DNA of 64,000 nucleotides from Durusdinium trenchii (lineage: Eukaryota; Sar; Dinophyceae; Suessiales; Symbiodiniaceae), in the NCBI GenBank assembly GCA_963970005.1, contig CAXAMN010018458.1, positions 29,987 to 93,986 on the forward strand, in the 5' to 3' direction. Positions 23,786 through 35,831 of this stretch are shown piece by piece; position 1 is the stretch's first letter; every line of letters begins with the position of its first letter. The translations under genes were made by a program, and so were the position numbers. Under the pieces are notes generated by a model. That model did no database searches, was not told the DNA's origin, and saw only the letters and a program-made list of their open reading frames with translations.

Positions 23786-26700
23786 TCAAAGGAAGTATTC
23801 GACAGGAGGACGGCCAATGGCGGCTTCCCCCCGCCGTGGCGCGGGGTCAAATTGCACAAAGTGAGAGCCTAAACGCTCATCCACCTCCTTGGCGAAAACG
23901 GGAGGTTCGGCGGATGTTTTGACAGCAAAGAAACGGCTGAGGCGGGCAAAAAGCAGCAATATCTCAACTACCATCTACAAACATCTTCAGTGCATTTCAG
24001 TGTTACATGATACATCCAGGACAAAGAAGTTCCCGACCCAAATGCAAGTCAAGGATCCATGATTGCAGCCTGATTTCCAGATCTGTAGCAATAGTTTGGT
24101 GCCGAGAATATTGTCACTACTTGCCTGTCAAGTGCATGCAACTGTTGCTATTGGAGGTTCATGAACATTACAGTATATAACTCATCTTTGCGATTGACAT
24201 CCTGCAAACAACACAGTTCGACAAATCCTACCCACACAAGCACCAACCGATCTACAAGTACACCAACCAGCAAGCACAAGCACAATTCCACCCGAGATGT
24301 GTGAATGATGTGCATGGCAAGCAGCTGCTCGTGGTTCCAATTGAAGCCCTCCATGACTAGTTGATGAGCGCGCGCGATCAAATTCAGACCATTGGCTTGG
24401 TTGAACTTCCTTGGCATGGCGCTCAACGCGCTGCTCGAAGTCAACGTGATCACCATGAACACAAATGTTGCTGAGACTCCCGTGGCGGTTTTGCTGGAAA
24501 GGTTAACCGAACTGTCCACCTGTTGGTTCTGTGTGGGGAGTGATGTTTACTCACCCAAAAACGGGTTAAAGGATGAGACCTAGCCTAGCGTTATCCATGT
24601 TTCACGGGTAGGTCAGTGACCGTTACGACTGTGTTGTGAGGAATTTGTCCGTCATGGCAGCTGCCACTTCCAGGAACTTCCTTGGAATGACTGGGAGGAC
24701 ACTGTGAGAATCACTGTGGTATATCCACAGGTCCCCCATGCAGTTGCACAGCATCTTCCTAAACATGTACACCAACCATTCAAAACAAAAGGCACCGTTC
24801 AAAACAAAAGGCCCACCCCACTTTGGTCCCCACGAGCACCAGAAGAGCTTTCCCTGGAAAGCATTTCATCAACCAAACCGTGTGACAAACGGCGGCGACC
24901 CAAGAAAAAGAATTCAATACTTCAGGCATGCAATGAAGACGTAGAAAAAACACACACGCCACACACCACCACACACCACAACACACCGTCCCCGGTTCGC
25001 TGTTGGTTCCGCCCGGCTGCTCCGAGACGTCCTGTCCAAAGGTGTATCCGGCGCCCCGGGGAGAGACACCCCAGCCCAAGCGGTCATCCGGATCGCTCCA
25101 GAGCAAATCGCACATGGCGCCCTCATGGGGCACCTGGCCGATAGAGGAAACCACGGGAGGTTCCGGGCGGTGGGAGCAGGTGGGAGGCGGGGCGCATGGG
25201 TGCCGCATGGTGATGTGGGAGGGTGTACAGCATCTGGAAGGAATCTAGCTTTGGATCTCTTTGATCTTTCAATCTGAAATGTCAACAACTATATTTAGTG
25301 AAGGGATGTGACGGAGGATGGAAGGAGGATCACACACCACATAAAACCGCGCAAGCCTTGGCAATCCCTCTCCCTGTCTGGTCAGGCTGGCAGCTCAAGC
25401 AAACACATCGAAAGGGCAAAAGCTCTAAATCACAACCGAATACAAACAGTATCAAACAGTCCTGACATGGGAGGTCTAATCATCCACATCTAAACAGTTA
25501 CATCACTATATATCACTATTAGCATACTTTAGCCCTATAACAACTTAGACTTATACAGTAACACCCCCCCCCAAAAAAATGCACCCTTAGCCGCCTTAGC
25601 CTTCCACAGACTGTCACGTCGCAGTGCTTCTGTTGCCCCTTTTTTTTCGCCTCATGCTCCCTCTGTTCGCGCGTGTTTCACGTCAACGCCGTCGCGTCTT
25701 CATGCTCGTCTCCCAAGGCCTCTTGAACACGATCCAACTTCCTCACGTCATCCAGCTTGTCCTTGGGACGGTGGGCACAGCCCCGATGGTGGGGTGACGG
25801 TCTGGGCGGTCTGGGCAAACGCCGATGGTTCAGCGATCGAGACAGACTAGGGCGGGGGAATGATCCGGATTGGGCCTGAGATCAGCATCTAATCCTCAAG
25901 GCATCAAAAGACATCCATCATGGACTGGGATGATTGGGTTTTGGTTCAGCCCCAACTGAACCTCCGTGGTGGCGAAGTTCCAGGAACACCCCTGGTGTAC
26001 CCCTTGAAGTACTCACCCCGGCCGCACCCTGCGTTCGGCCCTGCACCCCCCAGCGTTCGGCCCAGGCGCGATGTTCGGGGACAACCCCCCATGCTGCGAG
26101 AAGATCTTGTTCTCAACCTTATAGGCAGTTGAAAGTCTCCCGTCCACAGTGAAACACTCAGCCGAGCCGACCTAGCCGACCTACCGCCTCTCAAAGAGTT
26201 CGATGGACCTGGTTTTGGAGTCCAAAACCCATACTTAGTAAAACCATGTAGTTCGTATTACAGCCCTTGACTTCCAAGACCATTAAACACATGGTTGACA
26301 TGGTTTTGCGGTACAAAATCTTTAGCAAAACTAATGGTGGTTCGATAAAGCCTATTGAATCAATGGCGGTTGGAAACCTAGGGAATACAGTATATAGGTA
26401 CCGTGCTTGGAGGGTTGACACACTTCTCTCCGAACTTCGGAGAACCAAGCAAATCGGTTCTCAAGTTGTCCAAGATTCTCCAAGCCGGTTGTTCCCAGGC
26501 CGGCTTCTCGGACGATGCCCTTCTTATTATAGTGACCTGCTCAGGAGTCTACCCGAATGAATCCTTGGACCAGCTAGGCTCGGACTTTTCTTCTCGTTTT
26601 CGCAAGGGGGTCCGGAGCCCCAACCAAGCACCCTTCCCCATGGATATGGGGGTCCAGAATCTGAAGGCCATCAGGCGTCATGAACCTCATACAAAGCACC

Positions 26701-29700
26701 TGAGCTCACCAAAACTCTGTGGCTTTTGGATGCTTTTGGTTGGGGGCTTCCCACAGGTCACCCCTGCACGCGCTTCACCCCACCGGTCAGTCCAAAGAAG
26801 ACGGCGACCCAGGCGGCCGGAGTCGGAGCTCGGCTCGACTCGGATGCAGCCGAAAGACCAGGGCAGTCAAAGGCAAATAATCGAAGAGGTCTGTAAACAT
26901 CTTCCACACACTCTGGCTGCCATACTTCCGGTTGCACTCATCGAAGAAACCTCGATGAGTATGTCCGCGGCACGGGTTCAGGATCCTTTCACCCATTTGG
27001 GTGGGGGGAACCGGCTCGAGGGCATACCCTCTGAGAAGGTGAGCAGGTAGACTTGATGTAGGCGGTCTTGGAGGGTCGAGTCAGTCGTACCTTCTGAGAA
27101 GGGATGCTGATGTGGATCCCTCTAGACTCTACCAGGACACCCTAAGGTGTGCCTATTGATAGCCCCAAAAAGAGGTGATCGGGGTGTCCACTAACCACCC
27201 CGACAGCGGTTCCTGGATCATGGCGATGAGTCAAGGAGTTCGCCAGGAATGGCGATGTCGCCCAAGTGCGTCGCCGCTGGCGCCCAAGTCCGCTTCACCG
27301 AAGAACCCCATGAACCGTTGTAACCCCTCTCCTCGACCCATCTCACGACCCAGGCCATGCGTCTGGCAGACCGGACCTTGACCCGGTACTGGATCCATCA
27401 CCCGGCTGCAGCCGTTTCCGAGTTCCATACAAGGAAGGCTCGCGGTCGCCTCCTTCCTAGCAAGAGGTGATCGGGAAGGAGACGCCCCCTAACCATCAGG
27501 CTTCTTAGCTCGACTCCCCCCTTGCCAGCATACCGTCCTGATCCCTTTTTCCTTGCTCCCCCATCAGTCCCCACCCTGCTGCGAGCAACCATAGATCTGT
27601 GTAATCTGCCTGCTCTCATGGTTGCCCCGCAAGATCGTGATCCTCAGCGGTCACCAGGAAAAAAGAACACACACAAAAAGAAACACCATCCGGAGTGAGA
27701 AGGCGGGTCGGAGTGCCGAACTGTGAGGCAGTCGTCCAGAACATTCCACTGGATGGGACGAGCATGGACAACCACCCAACTCCATGTGGCTCCTGGAAAC
27801 TGCATGGTTCGGCCTTCACCTTCAGAGTGGAGACAGATACCCTGTGGCCGTCAACATAGACCGAGAGTTCATCTACCACCCAGTGCTTTCAGGGTCCATG
27901 TGCGGTACTGCGAAGATGTCCAACTTGGGTGTCGGATTGGTGTGGTGAGGGTGGCTCAAGCAGACCTGGTGCAAATCTTACCATTTTCCAGTGGATTTTG
28001 CACTTCGGGTGGTGTCTGACATGCTTTACCTCAATATGAGATCCGACCAAGCAGGTTACTTACTCCGAATAAATGAGATCCGACCAACACAGTACCTCCA
28101 CGTTACATCTATGATTCAACCGCTCCGCACTCCGCACGCCTCAACTGTAGGAAGTTCAGTATCTTGGCTCTCCCCAGAAGTGGTGGTAAAGCAATCTACA
28201 ATAATCTATACGCCAAACATAATCTCCGTCACAAAAAGGGATGCCGAGCTTGGAGCAACCATAACAAAAGGTCAAAGGATGAAACAAACCATGTGAATTG
28301 CTTGGACGGAAACTGGAGTAGGTTGAATCTATCTGAACCTGTGCTCAATGATGAAATTGTCCGAGTTCAGTCATATGAGGTGTGTTTCTATTCCTCTTTT
28401 GGGGTTGCTTGTTGGGTATTACAGCTTTGGGAGGTGCACTCTCATCAAATTTCCACCAGGAAAAAAGGTATTTGAAACATCACCTGGTCTTCTGGATTTC
28501 CCCCACGCATCCCTCGAGGCCTCCCCAGCATCCCCCCTTTCAGATGCGGGCACTCCGCACGAACCAAGAAAAAACACCATGAACAAACACACGCACGACG
28601 AGGACGACATCCGGATGAGAGGCATTGCGACATATTGCGACTGTTTCTCACTGTGTTTTTTTCCAGAAGTCCTTCCCAAACACTCCATGGGACTGCCATG
28701 TATGCCTACATTGACCCCCAAAACCACCCCAATGTAGGCATAGAACTGGACCACTGGACCACTCCAGGTTGGCTTTGGTTTTGCGCCACTGGAACTAGCC
28801 ATCTGGTCGAGGATCACGGGGTGTCGGCCCACCCGGCCGAGGCTCCGTTCACGGTGCCGGACCTTGAAACTCAGCAGGAGGGACACGCACTCGACGGAAA
28901 AGTAGCCTCGATCCACGTAGTCTCCTGCGCCCAGGTGGTGCGCCAGTAAAACGAGTGGAAGGGAGCTTTCGTGACGAGTGGACTCGGACGATGACAAAGA
29001 AGAAATGCATACAACATGCATCAGTTCAGCCTCAAACATGCCTGATAGGTGGGGCCGGTGGGGGTGTCTTAAGCAACAGTCACCTCTTAGCAAAGGCATT
29101 CATGGACCCATCCCCGGCGCCCTCCCCCCAGCTCACCGGTACAGCTTGTTGACAACACGTGAGTTGAGGTTCTGGCCCACACCCCGTCCAAGCAGGAGCT
29201 TAGACTTACTTGAGATGACAATATAATTATCCGTTGGGTGCCCAATGAACATCCAGAAGTTGTGTAGTCCACGAACATGTTGCATCAACACAAGAGGTCT
29301 GAGACCTTACTATCTGCTGAGTACAAACAACGTGCAATAAAAACTTATCCCTTTCTTGGGATGGGTCAAATCCTGGGGGCAATTGGTGATGAGCCCAGCA
29401 TAGCCCGGCAGAAAGCAACAAAGAAACAACCACCAGGGCTCCCATGGCCGGGTTGTTACATGGCTTAACCGCTAAGGGTCTATTGTTAGATGGGCCCCAG
29501 GGCCCTGGAACACGGAACACCCCGCTTACTTGCGTTCTTAACGAGTCGGTCCTACTATCCATTCAAGCTACCAAGCCAATCATTCCAAAACGGATAGCAA
29601 CTCAGCCCCACACATATCCACATCTGTCCTAGAAAAAGGTAGTTGGTATCTGGAAGGAATCCGCCAATGCCTCAGGCACCAAAAGAGCTGCCACGGATGT

Positions 29701-30853
29701 TGGCCAACTGAACTGCTGGAAGGGTTGAACATGGTTGAACATGCGCGGCCGGCTATCCTGATGGAGATGGAGATTGTTTGAGCCATACTCAAACACTCAC
29801 ACATAAAGGATCATCAAAGGCTCCATCATCATCCCTGTTTGGAGGAGCCCCCACCGTGCCGCACAACCAACCGTGCCTCACCCGGGTATAGGTGAGGTAG
29901 GTGAGCCCTAGACTTCCAAGACCCAAAAATGGTTGATCTCATTGTAGTGCAAAATCCTTAGTTGATTCGGTAAAGGCTATTAAATTATTGGTTGGAAGCC
30001 AAAAGGAGATCACGCATACCAGGACACCCTGTCAGGTGTGTCTATTGGCCCCGAAAAGAGGTGATATATGGGGTGTCCATTGATAACCCCGACCGTGGGT
30101 ACTGATCTTTTTCCAGGTTTGGGGATTCACCCCGTTTGGGAAAATCGATGGCGCCAGGCGATCCAAGATCCGGCAGGCGCCATCGGCGGTTCCAAACCAA
30201 GACCAAGCTTCGGAAGAGCTCCATCAAATCGTGAAACTGCCTTGGAGGTTGAGCGGGCGAAGGGGTCACCCTAGTCTTCCAAGACCATTCAAAGAAGAGG
30301 TTGATTCTGGTGTTTGTATTGTTAAAGTCCTGAGTAAAACAAAGGTTTAGTAAGAACTATGTATATAATTCTAGTATAGCAAATACATGGTGGTTGGAAT
30401 AGCTTGGAATCCGGATCTTCCCCTTTTCTCACCCCGGGTCTTGTTTCCGAACGACCCGTGGATCGGTGAAGACGGGCACGTTGGATCCAAGGCCGGTGGA
30501 TCCAGCTCGGCGTTCACCATCAAAACGTCGTGGATTGTGACTGTTTCAATGTGACCATCACACGCCAGGTCAGGTTTTCATGATCGACCCACCTCCTTAA
30601 CTACAGTAATTATAAATATCCATTAATTAGGTGTGGAAAAAAAACAATCCACCCATCCAAACTGGTGAGTGCTTCCCTGTCACCCACCCTTCCCCACAAA
30701 AAGAACCTGCTGCTTTCCTGCTTTCCCGAACGCGGCCGTGCGGCCCGTGGATGTCGCCGGAGATGGTCACGGGGCAACGCACGGGATGGACGTTGGATTC
30801 CTCGTGCAAGATCTCCTTGGCCAAATCACACAGCTGCTTCACCTCATTTTCGC
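23786..30853 (-). CDS. Protein phosphatase 2A catalytic subunit (multi-exon, 5' end not located)
   Basis: Ser/Thr phosphatase of the PPP family; the catalytic C subunit that pairs with scaffold A and regulatory B subunits. Exons in coding order: 30745-30853 ([15 protein letters not shown]...GDIHG), 30212-30240 (QFHDLMELF), 28847-28924 (GDYVDRG), 27590-27642 ([15 protein letters not shown]), 26859-26950 ([10 protein letters not shown]), 26070-26117 ([12 protein letters not shown]), 25720-25761 ([14 protein letters not shown]), 25021-25133 (WSDPDD...[12 protein letters not shown]), 24329-24409 ([13 protein letters not shown]), 24058-24124 ([19 protein letters not shown]) and 23786-23887 ([12 protein letters not shown], ending EYFL, stop at 23786). 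All metal ligands and catalytic residues are visible. From GDYVDRG to the stop the joined exons encode 225 residues, one fewer than human PP2A-C. The APRRGE tail separates it from PP4 and PP6. The first exon and the short piece before GDYVDRG (normally IGG...NYLFMG) were not found. One oddity is YRSGN where the family has YRCGN. Confidence 0.93.
27130..27203. repeat. Hairpin repeat (ACCAGGACACCCT...GGGGTGTCCA), copy 1
   Basis: The arms pair AGGACACCC with GGGGTGTCC around GCCTATTGATAGCCCCAAAA and AGAGGTGAT. It is located in a PP2A intron. Near-identical copies occur at 30018-30091 and 36667-36753, in the same orientation. Confidence 0.75.
28682..28745. repeat. MITE-like repeat, CACTCCATG family
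   Basis: AACACTCCATGGGACTGCCA followed by TGTATGCCTACATTGACCCC and the complementary CCAATGTAGGCAT. It is a one-sided copy of the element at 5268-5361 and lies in a PP2A intron. Confidence 0.7.
30018..30091. repeat. Hairpin repeat (ACCAGGACACCCT...GGGGTGTCCA), copy 2
   Basis: Second member of the family at 27130-27203; it shares ACCAGGACACCCT, GCCCCGAAAAGAGGTGAT and GGGGTGTCCATTGATAACCC. It lies in the PP2A intron next to the QFHDLMELF exon. Confidence 0.75.
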
Positions 30854-32517
30854 CTCGGAACCACCCGGAAGACGTATTGGCACGGGCACCCCGGCCGAAT
30901 ACGCCGCGAGCGGGCGATGGAGTGACGCAAGGATTCGGGATGCGAGCGCCGCAAAAAGAATAGAAGAATGATACAAAAACACACCGTGCCATCTCAAGCA
31001 GTATAAGTTATAAGTTAAAATCCATGTTTGCAAGGCTGCAAGGGCGCGTATGTTCTCAGGTGGGTTTGCTGCCCAAGCTTCCTGTAGGAAAGGGGCCATC
31101 AATCAGATCAATCATCACAATTATTAAGTGTGACAGGGTATAAAAGCCACACGGCTTGTAAACTGGTTGATGGTTTGCGGTCAAGAGAAAAGGTACAATG
31201 TCAAAACGGCTGCAATGTCAACACACTCCCAGTCTTGTTGCGGAGATAGCCCGCTCACACTCAAGCTTGTACACGTACAACATGCGTAAAGCTGAAGGAT
31301 CTTCTTTGTTTTCAGCCAACCATGGCTGCCATGAATGCAACATGTTTCATGGCAAAAGGCTTGCCAAAGGACATGCTAATTGCTAAACACTCAACTGATT
31401 CAGACTCCACACATGGAATGCCAAATGGATTTTCACACCTTGTTCGGGCTCAAGTACGAAAATGCTTGGGCCCTGGAAAGCCAGGTAGTTGGAGCCCTAG
31501 GGATTATGATTGCCCTCCCTGGAAGAAAAATATGGAAATTCAACATGGCCCCTGGAAAGACCATTCTCCTCTACCAACAGGGGGTCGTCCACGTAACCAT
31601 GTTTGTTGCAGGGAGGGTATATGGAGTCGGCAGGCGTCCAATTTACTGCTGCCCGTTGCCAACTGTTGCTTTTGTCTCGAACTGGGATGGATGGGCATCA
31701 TATCTGATATCGAGTGTATATATACCCTATATATGTATCCCTATGATATTCAATCAGGTGTTCAAAATGTAAAGCCCGCTTGGAGCAAAACGTGAACAGA
31801 TTCACTCTACTCACTCTACAGTCCGTCATTGAGTTTGTGGAGGTGACAACCAAACATACGCCTGCCCCCTGCTGCTCATGTACAAGCACTCTTCCCCCTT
31901 TCATGGGCCCCTGCACTGCGCAGTGCCGGAAACGCACATGTTACTGCACATATATAGCCCAACAGGTTCTAAACCACGGAGGCTGCCAGTTTTTGCGCTG
32001 AAAAGTGTACCACCTGCGGGCAGTTGGGGTTTTCGCAGGTGGCCGAGCCACTGAGGAACTTGCATTCCATCAACCGAGCAATGCATTTGTCAATGTCCTG
32101 AGCGGTTGAAAAAACGATCTGGTGACGACAACCCCGTGCCCACCCATGGTGTCATATCCACGCGTAGCGCTTCGGGTAGGTTGCGGTAGATCCTGCATCA
32201 AAGTAAAGATTCGGGTGTTCAAGATCTCAACAGTACAGGTGACTCAAACACTCAAAACACACGAGCCTGCAGGTTTTAGCGGAAATACCCGCCTTTTACC
32301 CATCGGTTTTGGATGGTGCTTGATGTGTGAGCCGTGGCCATCTGACAACTGTCAGTTGTAGGGTCTGTGGCATGTGATCTTCGAGTGTTCGATTCTCATT
32401 CTTTGCATTTGAGCCTTGCATCTGGCTCAGGGCTCAACTTTAGAACACCGCAGCATTTGCGGCTGCAAAGCCCTGAAGAGTCCCAAGGGGGACTCTTAAG
32501 CTAGGCATGATAAATAC

Positions 32518-32559
32518 CTTGCTGCAGTCGTAGAGTTCTGCGTTGGGCGTAGCTGCGAC
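32518..32559 (-). CDS. Candidate 14-residue micro-exon, unknown protein
   Basis: An acceptor CCAG|GTC and a donor AAG|GTATTT bound 42 bp encoding VAATPNAELYDCSK. Size, phase and splice style match the 42-bp exon of the PP2A gene. On its own the fragment is too short to assign to a family. Confidence 0.3.
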
Positions 32560-32841
32560 CTGGTCGAAAGTTGTACGGCATATACAATACATTAGGGTGG
32601 TGCCAGAGGGGTCAATGGGACGGCAGTCCCATGGCAGTCCCAGACTCGTCGTGTCTATGGATCCGGCGAAGCGCGACCACCCGCCGTTCCCGACCCCCCA
32701 GGCTGGCACCGACCCGTCGTTTCGGCACGGGCCACATAAAGCCACAGCGCTCAACGCGGAAGCCGCAAAAACTGCCGGTGAATGGATTCGACCAGTGGTC
32801 AGTTTAGCTCTTAGTTCGGCCCAAATCGGGCTTTTCGGAGC

Positions 32842-33030
32842 AAGGTGGCTGTGATTGATGAAGCACTGAAATGGATCCGACAGGGTTTTTGGAGGGATGC
32901 GAAGCCCTGCCTTTTGGAAGATCCCAAGATTGACCCGCACGGAAATCTGTTCAACAAACTCATGCACACCTTGGAGAACATGCGGGATGAACACTTTAAA
33001 CGAAGCGCCAAAAGGGTCACCGCACGTGGC
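32842..33030 (+). CDS. Candidate exon on the plus strand, unknown protein
   Basis: After a GCAAG|GTG acceptor the plus strand reads VAVIDEALKWIRQGFWRDAK, then a central PHGNLFNKLMHTLENMRDEH and a basic end. The alternation of helical, acidic and aromatic residues is typical of coding sequence. If real, it is the only host exon in the window on the plus strand, which conflicts with the uniform minus orientation elsewhere, so it may be a relic or a chance frame. No family recognised. Confidence 0.3.
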
Positions 33031-33789
33031 CGATCAACGGCATTTCGTTGCATTTGCACCCTTTTAAGTGACTTTCCTTACTTCTGCCGGTTTCTTTCTC
33101 ATTTGCTTCCACCTGGACCCTCCAAAGTAATTATACTAATTATCCCGTATAGAAAATGACATGACTGACCCTAAGTCTATCATATTACCATAATATTACC
33201 CATTTGTCCAAGGTACTTGGACCAGTACGACTGCACACCTCTCCCCCCAGTCGCGCGCCGGCCAAGGCACCAGGTTCCGAGGGCTCCCCGGGACTGCGGT
33301 GCGATCCATAACCACATGAGCCGCCCGTGGCGGGTTCAGCACGGCCACGGCTTGCACGGCGGCTGGTCCCCGACCGGCGACGGAGCTCAGAAGGTGCTAC
33401 GGTTGGGGCGTTCCAACAACGTGAGCTCAGGCAGGCCCCTCCTTGGGGTGTCCATTTGGAAGGAACAATTGGCTAAGGGGTGTCCAATGGGCAACCCTTG
33501 TGGTTGCTGGTAATTCACATCTGTCCACGAGTTTAAGATGTCGACGAACAACAACATCGAGGGGTGCTCTTGTTTCTCCACCAAGTCGGGAGCGCATGCC
33601 GCCAAAAGGCGCGCGCAGGGTTCCGGGAGCGTTTTTTGCATTTGTAGTATGGCCCTGTGTCCTGCCGGTGTCCTCAATCCCTTTTTGTTCAGCATCCGAA
33701 CAAAGCATGGAAGCTCCACCTTTTGAGATCGCCCAAGGGGGATCAGTATGGAAAAAAAGCACCAAAAACTGATCCACATGCCTTCTGAA

Positions 33790-33949
33790 ATGGTGCAACT
33801 TAACTCTCTCAAATGTCTCCCTGCTCTTCTCAGAGGCTTGCAGGGGCATCCGTCGGGTCAGCCGTTCTCCACGGCCCGGGCCGTTCTCCGCCGCTCCGGT
33901 CCGCCTCTGCTCCAAGTCCCGCAACTGCGCGAAGAGCTCGGCGGTGGTC
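33790..33949 (-). CDS. Candidate exon, charged helical protein
   Basis: A CCAG|GACC acceptor opens a frame reading TTAELFAQLRDLEQRRTGAA and ending with SEKSRETFERVKLHHF; the donor is uncertain. The composition suggests a helical or coiled-coil region. It may belong to the same unknown minus-strand gene as the exon at 36517-36597. Confidence 0.35.
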
Positions 33950-34321
33950 CTGGTCGAGCCAGACGCGGCGGTTCGATTTCAAGGGTCTTCATGGTAGGCG
34001 ATAAACGATGGATGGCTGTGATAGGTAGATGAAGCCACTGTAGACCTTTGGAAATCTGTGAGCACCACGTGGACACCATGTGGAAACTGGGATCTGCTTG
34101 CCATGAATTTGGTGGGCTGGATGCCCCGACAGCTAATATATGAGCACACTTAGACAAATGCTCGCAAGAGCTAAATCAGTTGTGATTTCCCAGTGCGTTA
34201 GCCCTGTACGTTGCTGAAAGCTAGACCTTGACTTGCAGAACGGAAAGGTGGCAAAGTCCGCATCAACCGAATGTTGTAACAAAGACGCACTAGCACTTTA
34301 CGGGAGAATGAGGGTAACAGC

Positions 34322-34684
34322 GTGGTCAACAGTTCAAACAAAAGACAGTTTCAGGTACGAAACATCCGATTAACAGTGTCTTTGTTAGTCACTGGGGTGG
34401 TCGAGTTCCTTTCTCAACAGGAGTCGACACACAAACACACAAAAGGATACAAAAAGTCATGGAAATACGACAGGGAATGGTTTCTCCTCTTTCTCCACTG
34501 GTGTGTTCTCCAAGTTTTTTGGGGAGGGTACAATGTAGATGGAGCACAATTTGAGCATATGATTATAAAGGAGTGGGAACCCGATAGCCTCCTGAGGGTA
34601 TTGGGAAAGTGGCATGATGTATACAAGGAAAGCACCCAGCAAAATCCTAACAAATATGCGCAAAGTCTCTGGGAAATCATCTGA
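34322..34684 (+). CDS. Weak open reading frame, unknown
   Basis: An open frame whose second half (DGAQFEHMIIKEWEPDSLLR ... KYAQSLWEII, stop at 34684) looks protein-like, while the first half is low in typical coding character. It could be the last exon of a degenerate mobile gene. No motif recognised. Confidence 0.2.
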   Translation: MVNSSNKRQFQVRNIRLTVSLLVTGVVEFLSQQESTHKHTKGYKKSWKYDREWFLLFLHWCVLQVFWGGYNVDGAQFEHMIIKEWEPDSLLRVLGKWHDVYKESTQQNPNKYAQSLWEII

Positions 34685-35760
34685 GATCAAAGCATCCTAT
34701 CAAAATTGTCATATTACCAGCTCTGCCAAAGCCTCCCCTACCGGCAGTTTCAAAGGGGCGCAATATCCACTCACGTAGGGACTAACAAGTACCCATCACT
34801 AAGAATCCGGGCCCTCAAATACTTAGGGGGCATCGGGTTTTGAGGATGGAGGGTCTGACCCCTGCCATGGAGGGCCCAAGGATTCGTAGGGTAAGGCAAT
34901 TTGGAACATGACATAGCCCTTTCGCCTCCAAAAGTCTCCAATCGGCAGACTGGACCTTTTCAGTGACGGTTTGTTTGGAAGGCTCGTCTACCAGGTGCAT
35001 CGAAGTCCTGTCCATTAGACGCCCCTTAAGCTAAAAACCATTGGACACCCCTTAGGAATCTAAGTGTTTGACAAGTGCTTTTGAGGGATCCTCGTATAGA
35101 ATCACAACTTTTTAAGGGATACTTGTGAATGGACAGGATTTGGGATTCGGGTCGCTGGAGACGTCGGCCGCCTGCGTGTCAATCCATGTCATTCCGTGTC
35201 GGTGGTCAAAACCCGAGGAAACCAAGGGGTGCTCATTGGTCACTCCTTAAGCCTAAGGAGTGTCCAATGGACATACCTTAAGAAAACCCGATGTAAGCCC
35301 ATACCGTGTCATTCCGTGTCGCCCGATCTCGGAGTTCATGGTTCTACCCTGTCCTGTTACATCAGGATTTTTTTCACGTTGTTCTCTTAAATCGGAACTG
35401 TTACTGGGGTTCTCTTACATCGGGAATGTGTTACTGAAAGAGGTGCTCATTGGACGCTCCTTATAACAGGTGAACATCAAAAATCATTGGACACCCTTTT
35501 GAATCGTCTGGTATGAATCCTGTTTGGCTCTTACCAGCAAGCGTTGTGGATGATGATGGTAAAGGCATGTAAAGGCTCCTACTGCTATAGGGGGACACAC
35601 CCTATCGAGCTCTACAAAAGGCAATTGGCTTTGGCCCACCCTATCAAGCTCTACAAAAGGCGATTGGCTTTGGCCGCCCCACAGCTGACTCTTCTCATTG
35701 GCTTCCTGGCGCGGTGGTTGCGGTCCGAAACCAAATCGACTCCACATGTTCCCTCCAGCA

Positions 35761-35831
35761 CCTTCAAAGGGGTCACCTGGCTGGAAGCCCCTACACTACC
35801 TAGGGATCTCCATTGGTGACCCCTTTGAAGG
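35761..35831. repeat. Short hairpin repeat (CCTTCAAAGG arms), copy 2
   Basis: CCTTCAAAGGGGTCACCTGG on the left, GGTGACCCCTTTGAAGG on the right, with CTACACTACCTAGGGATC between them. The core is inverted relative to the copy at 2371-2439, as expected for independent insertions of one hairpin family. Confidence 0.78.

Noticed and set aside
26403-27050. A 215-codon plus-strand frame.
   Set aside because: It overlaps in antisense the PP2A exon at 26859-26950, which is fixed by strong protein conservation.
29230-29280. A minus-strand reading [12 protein letters not shown] that resembles the missing PP2A piece (IGG...NYLFMG).
   Set aside because: There is no usable acceptor in front of it and the required phase with the GDYVDRG exon is not met, so it was left out of the gene model.
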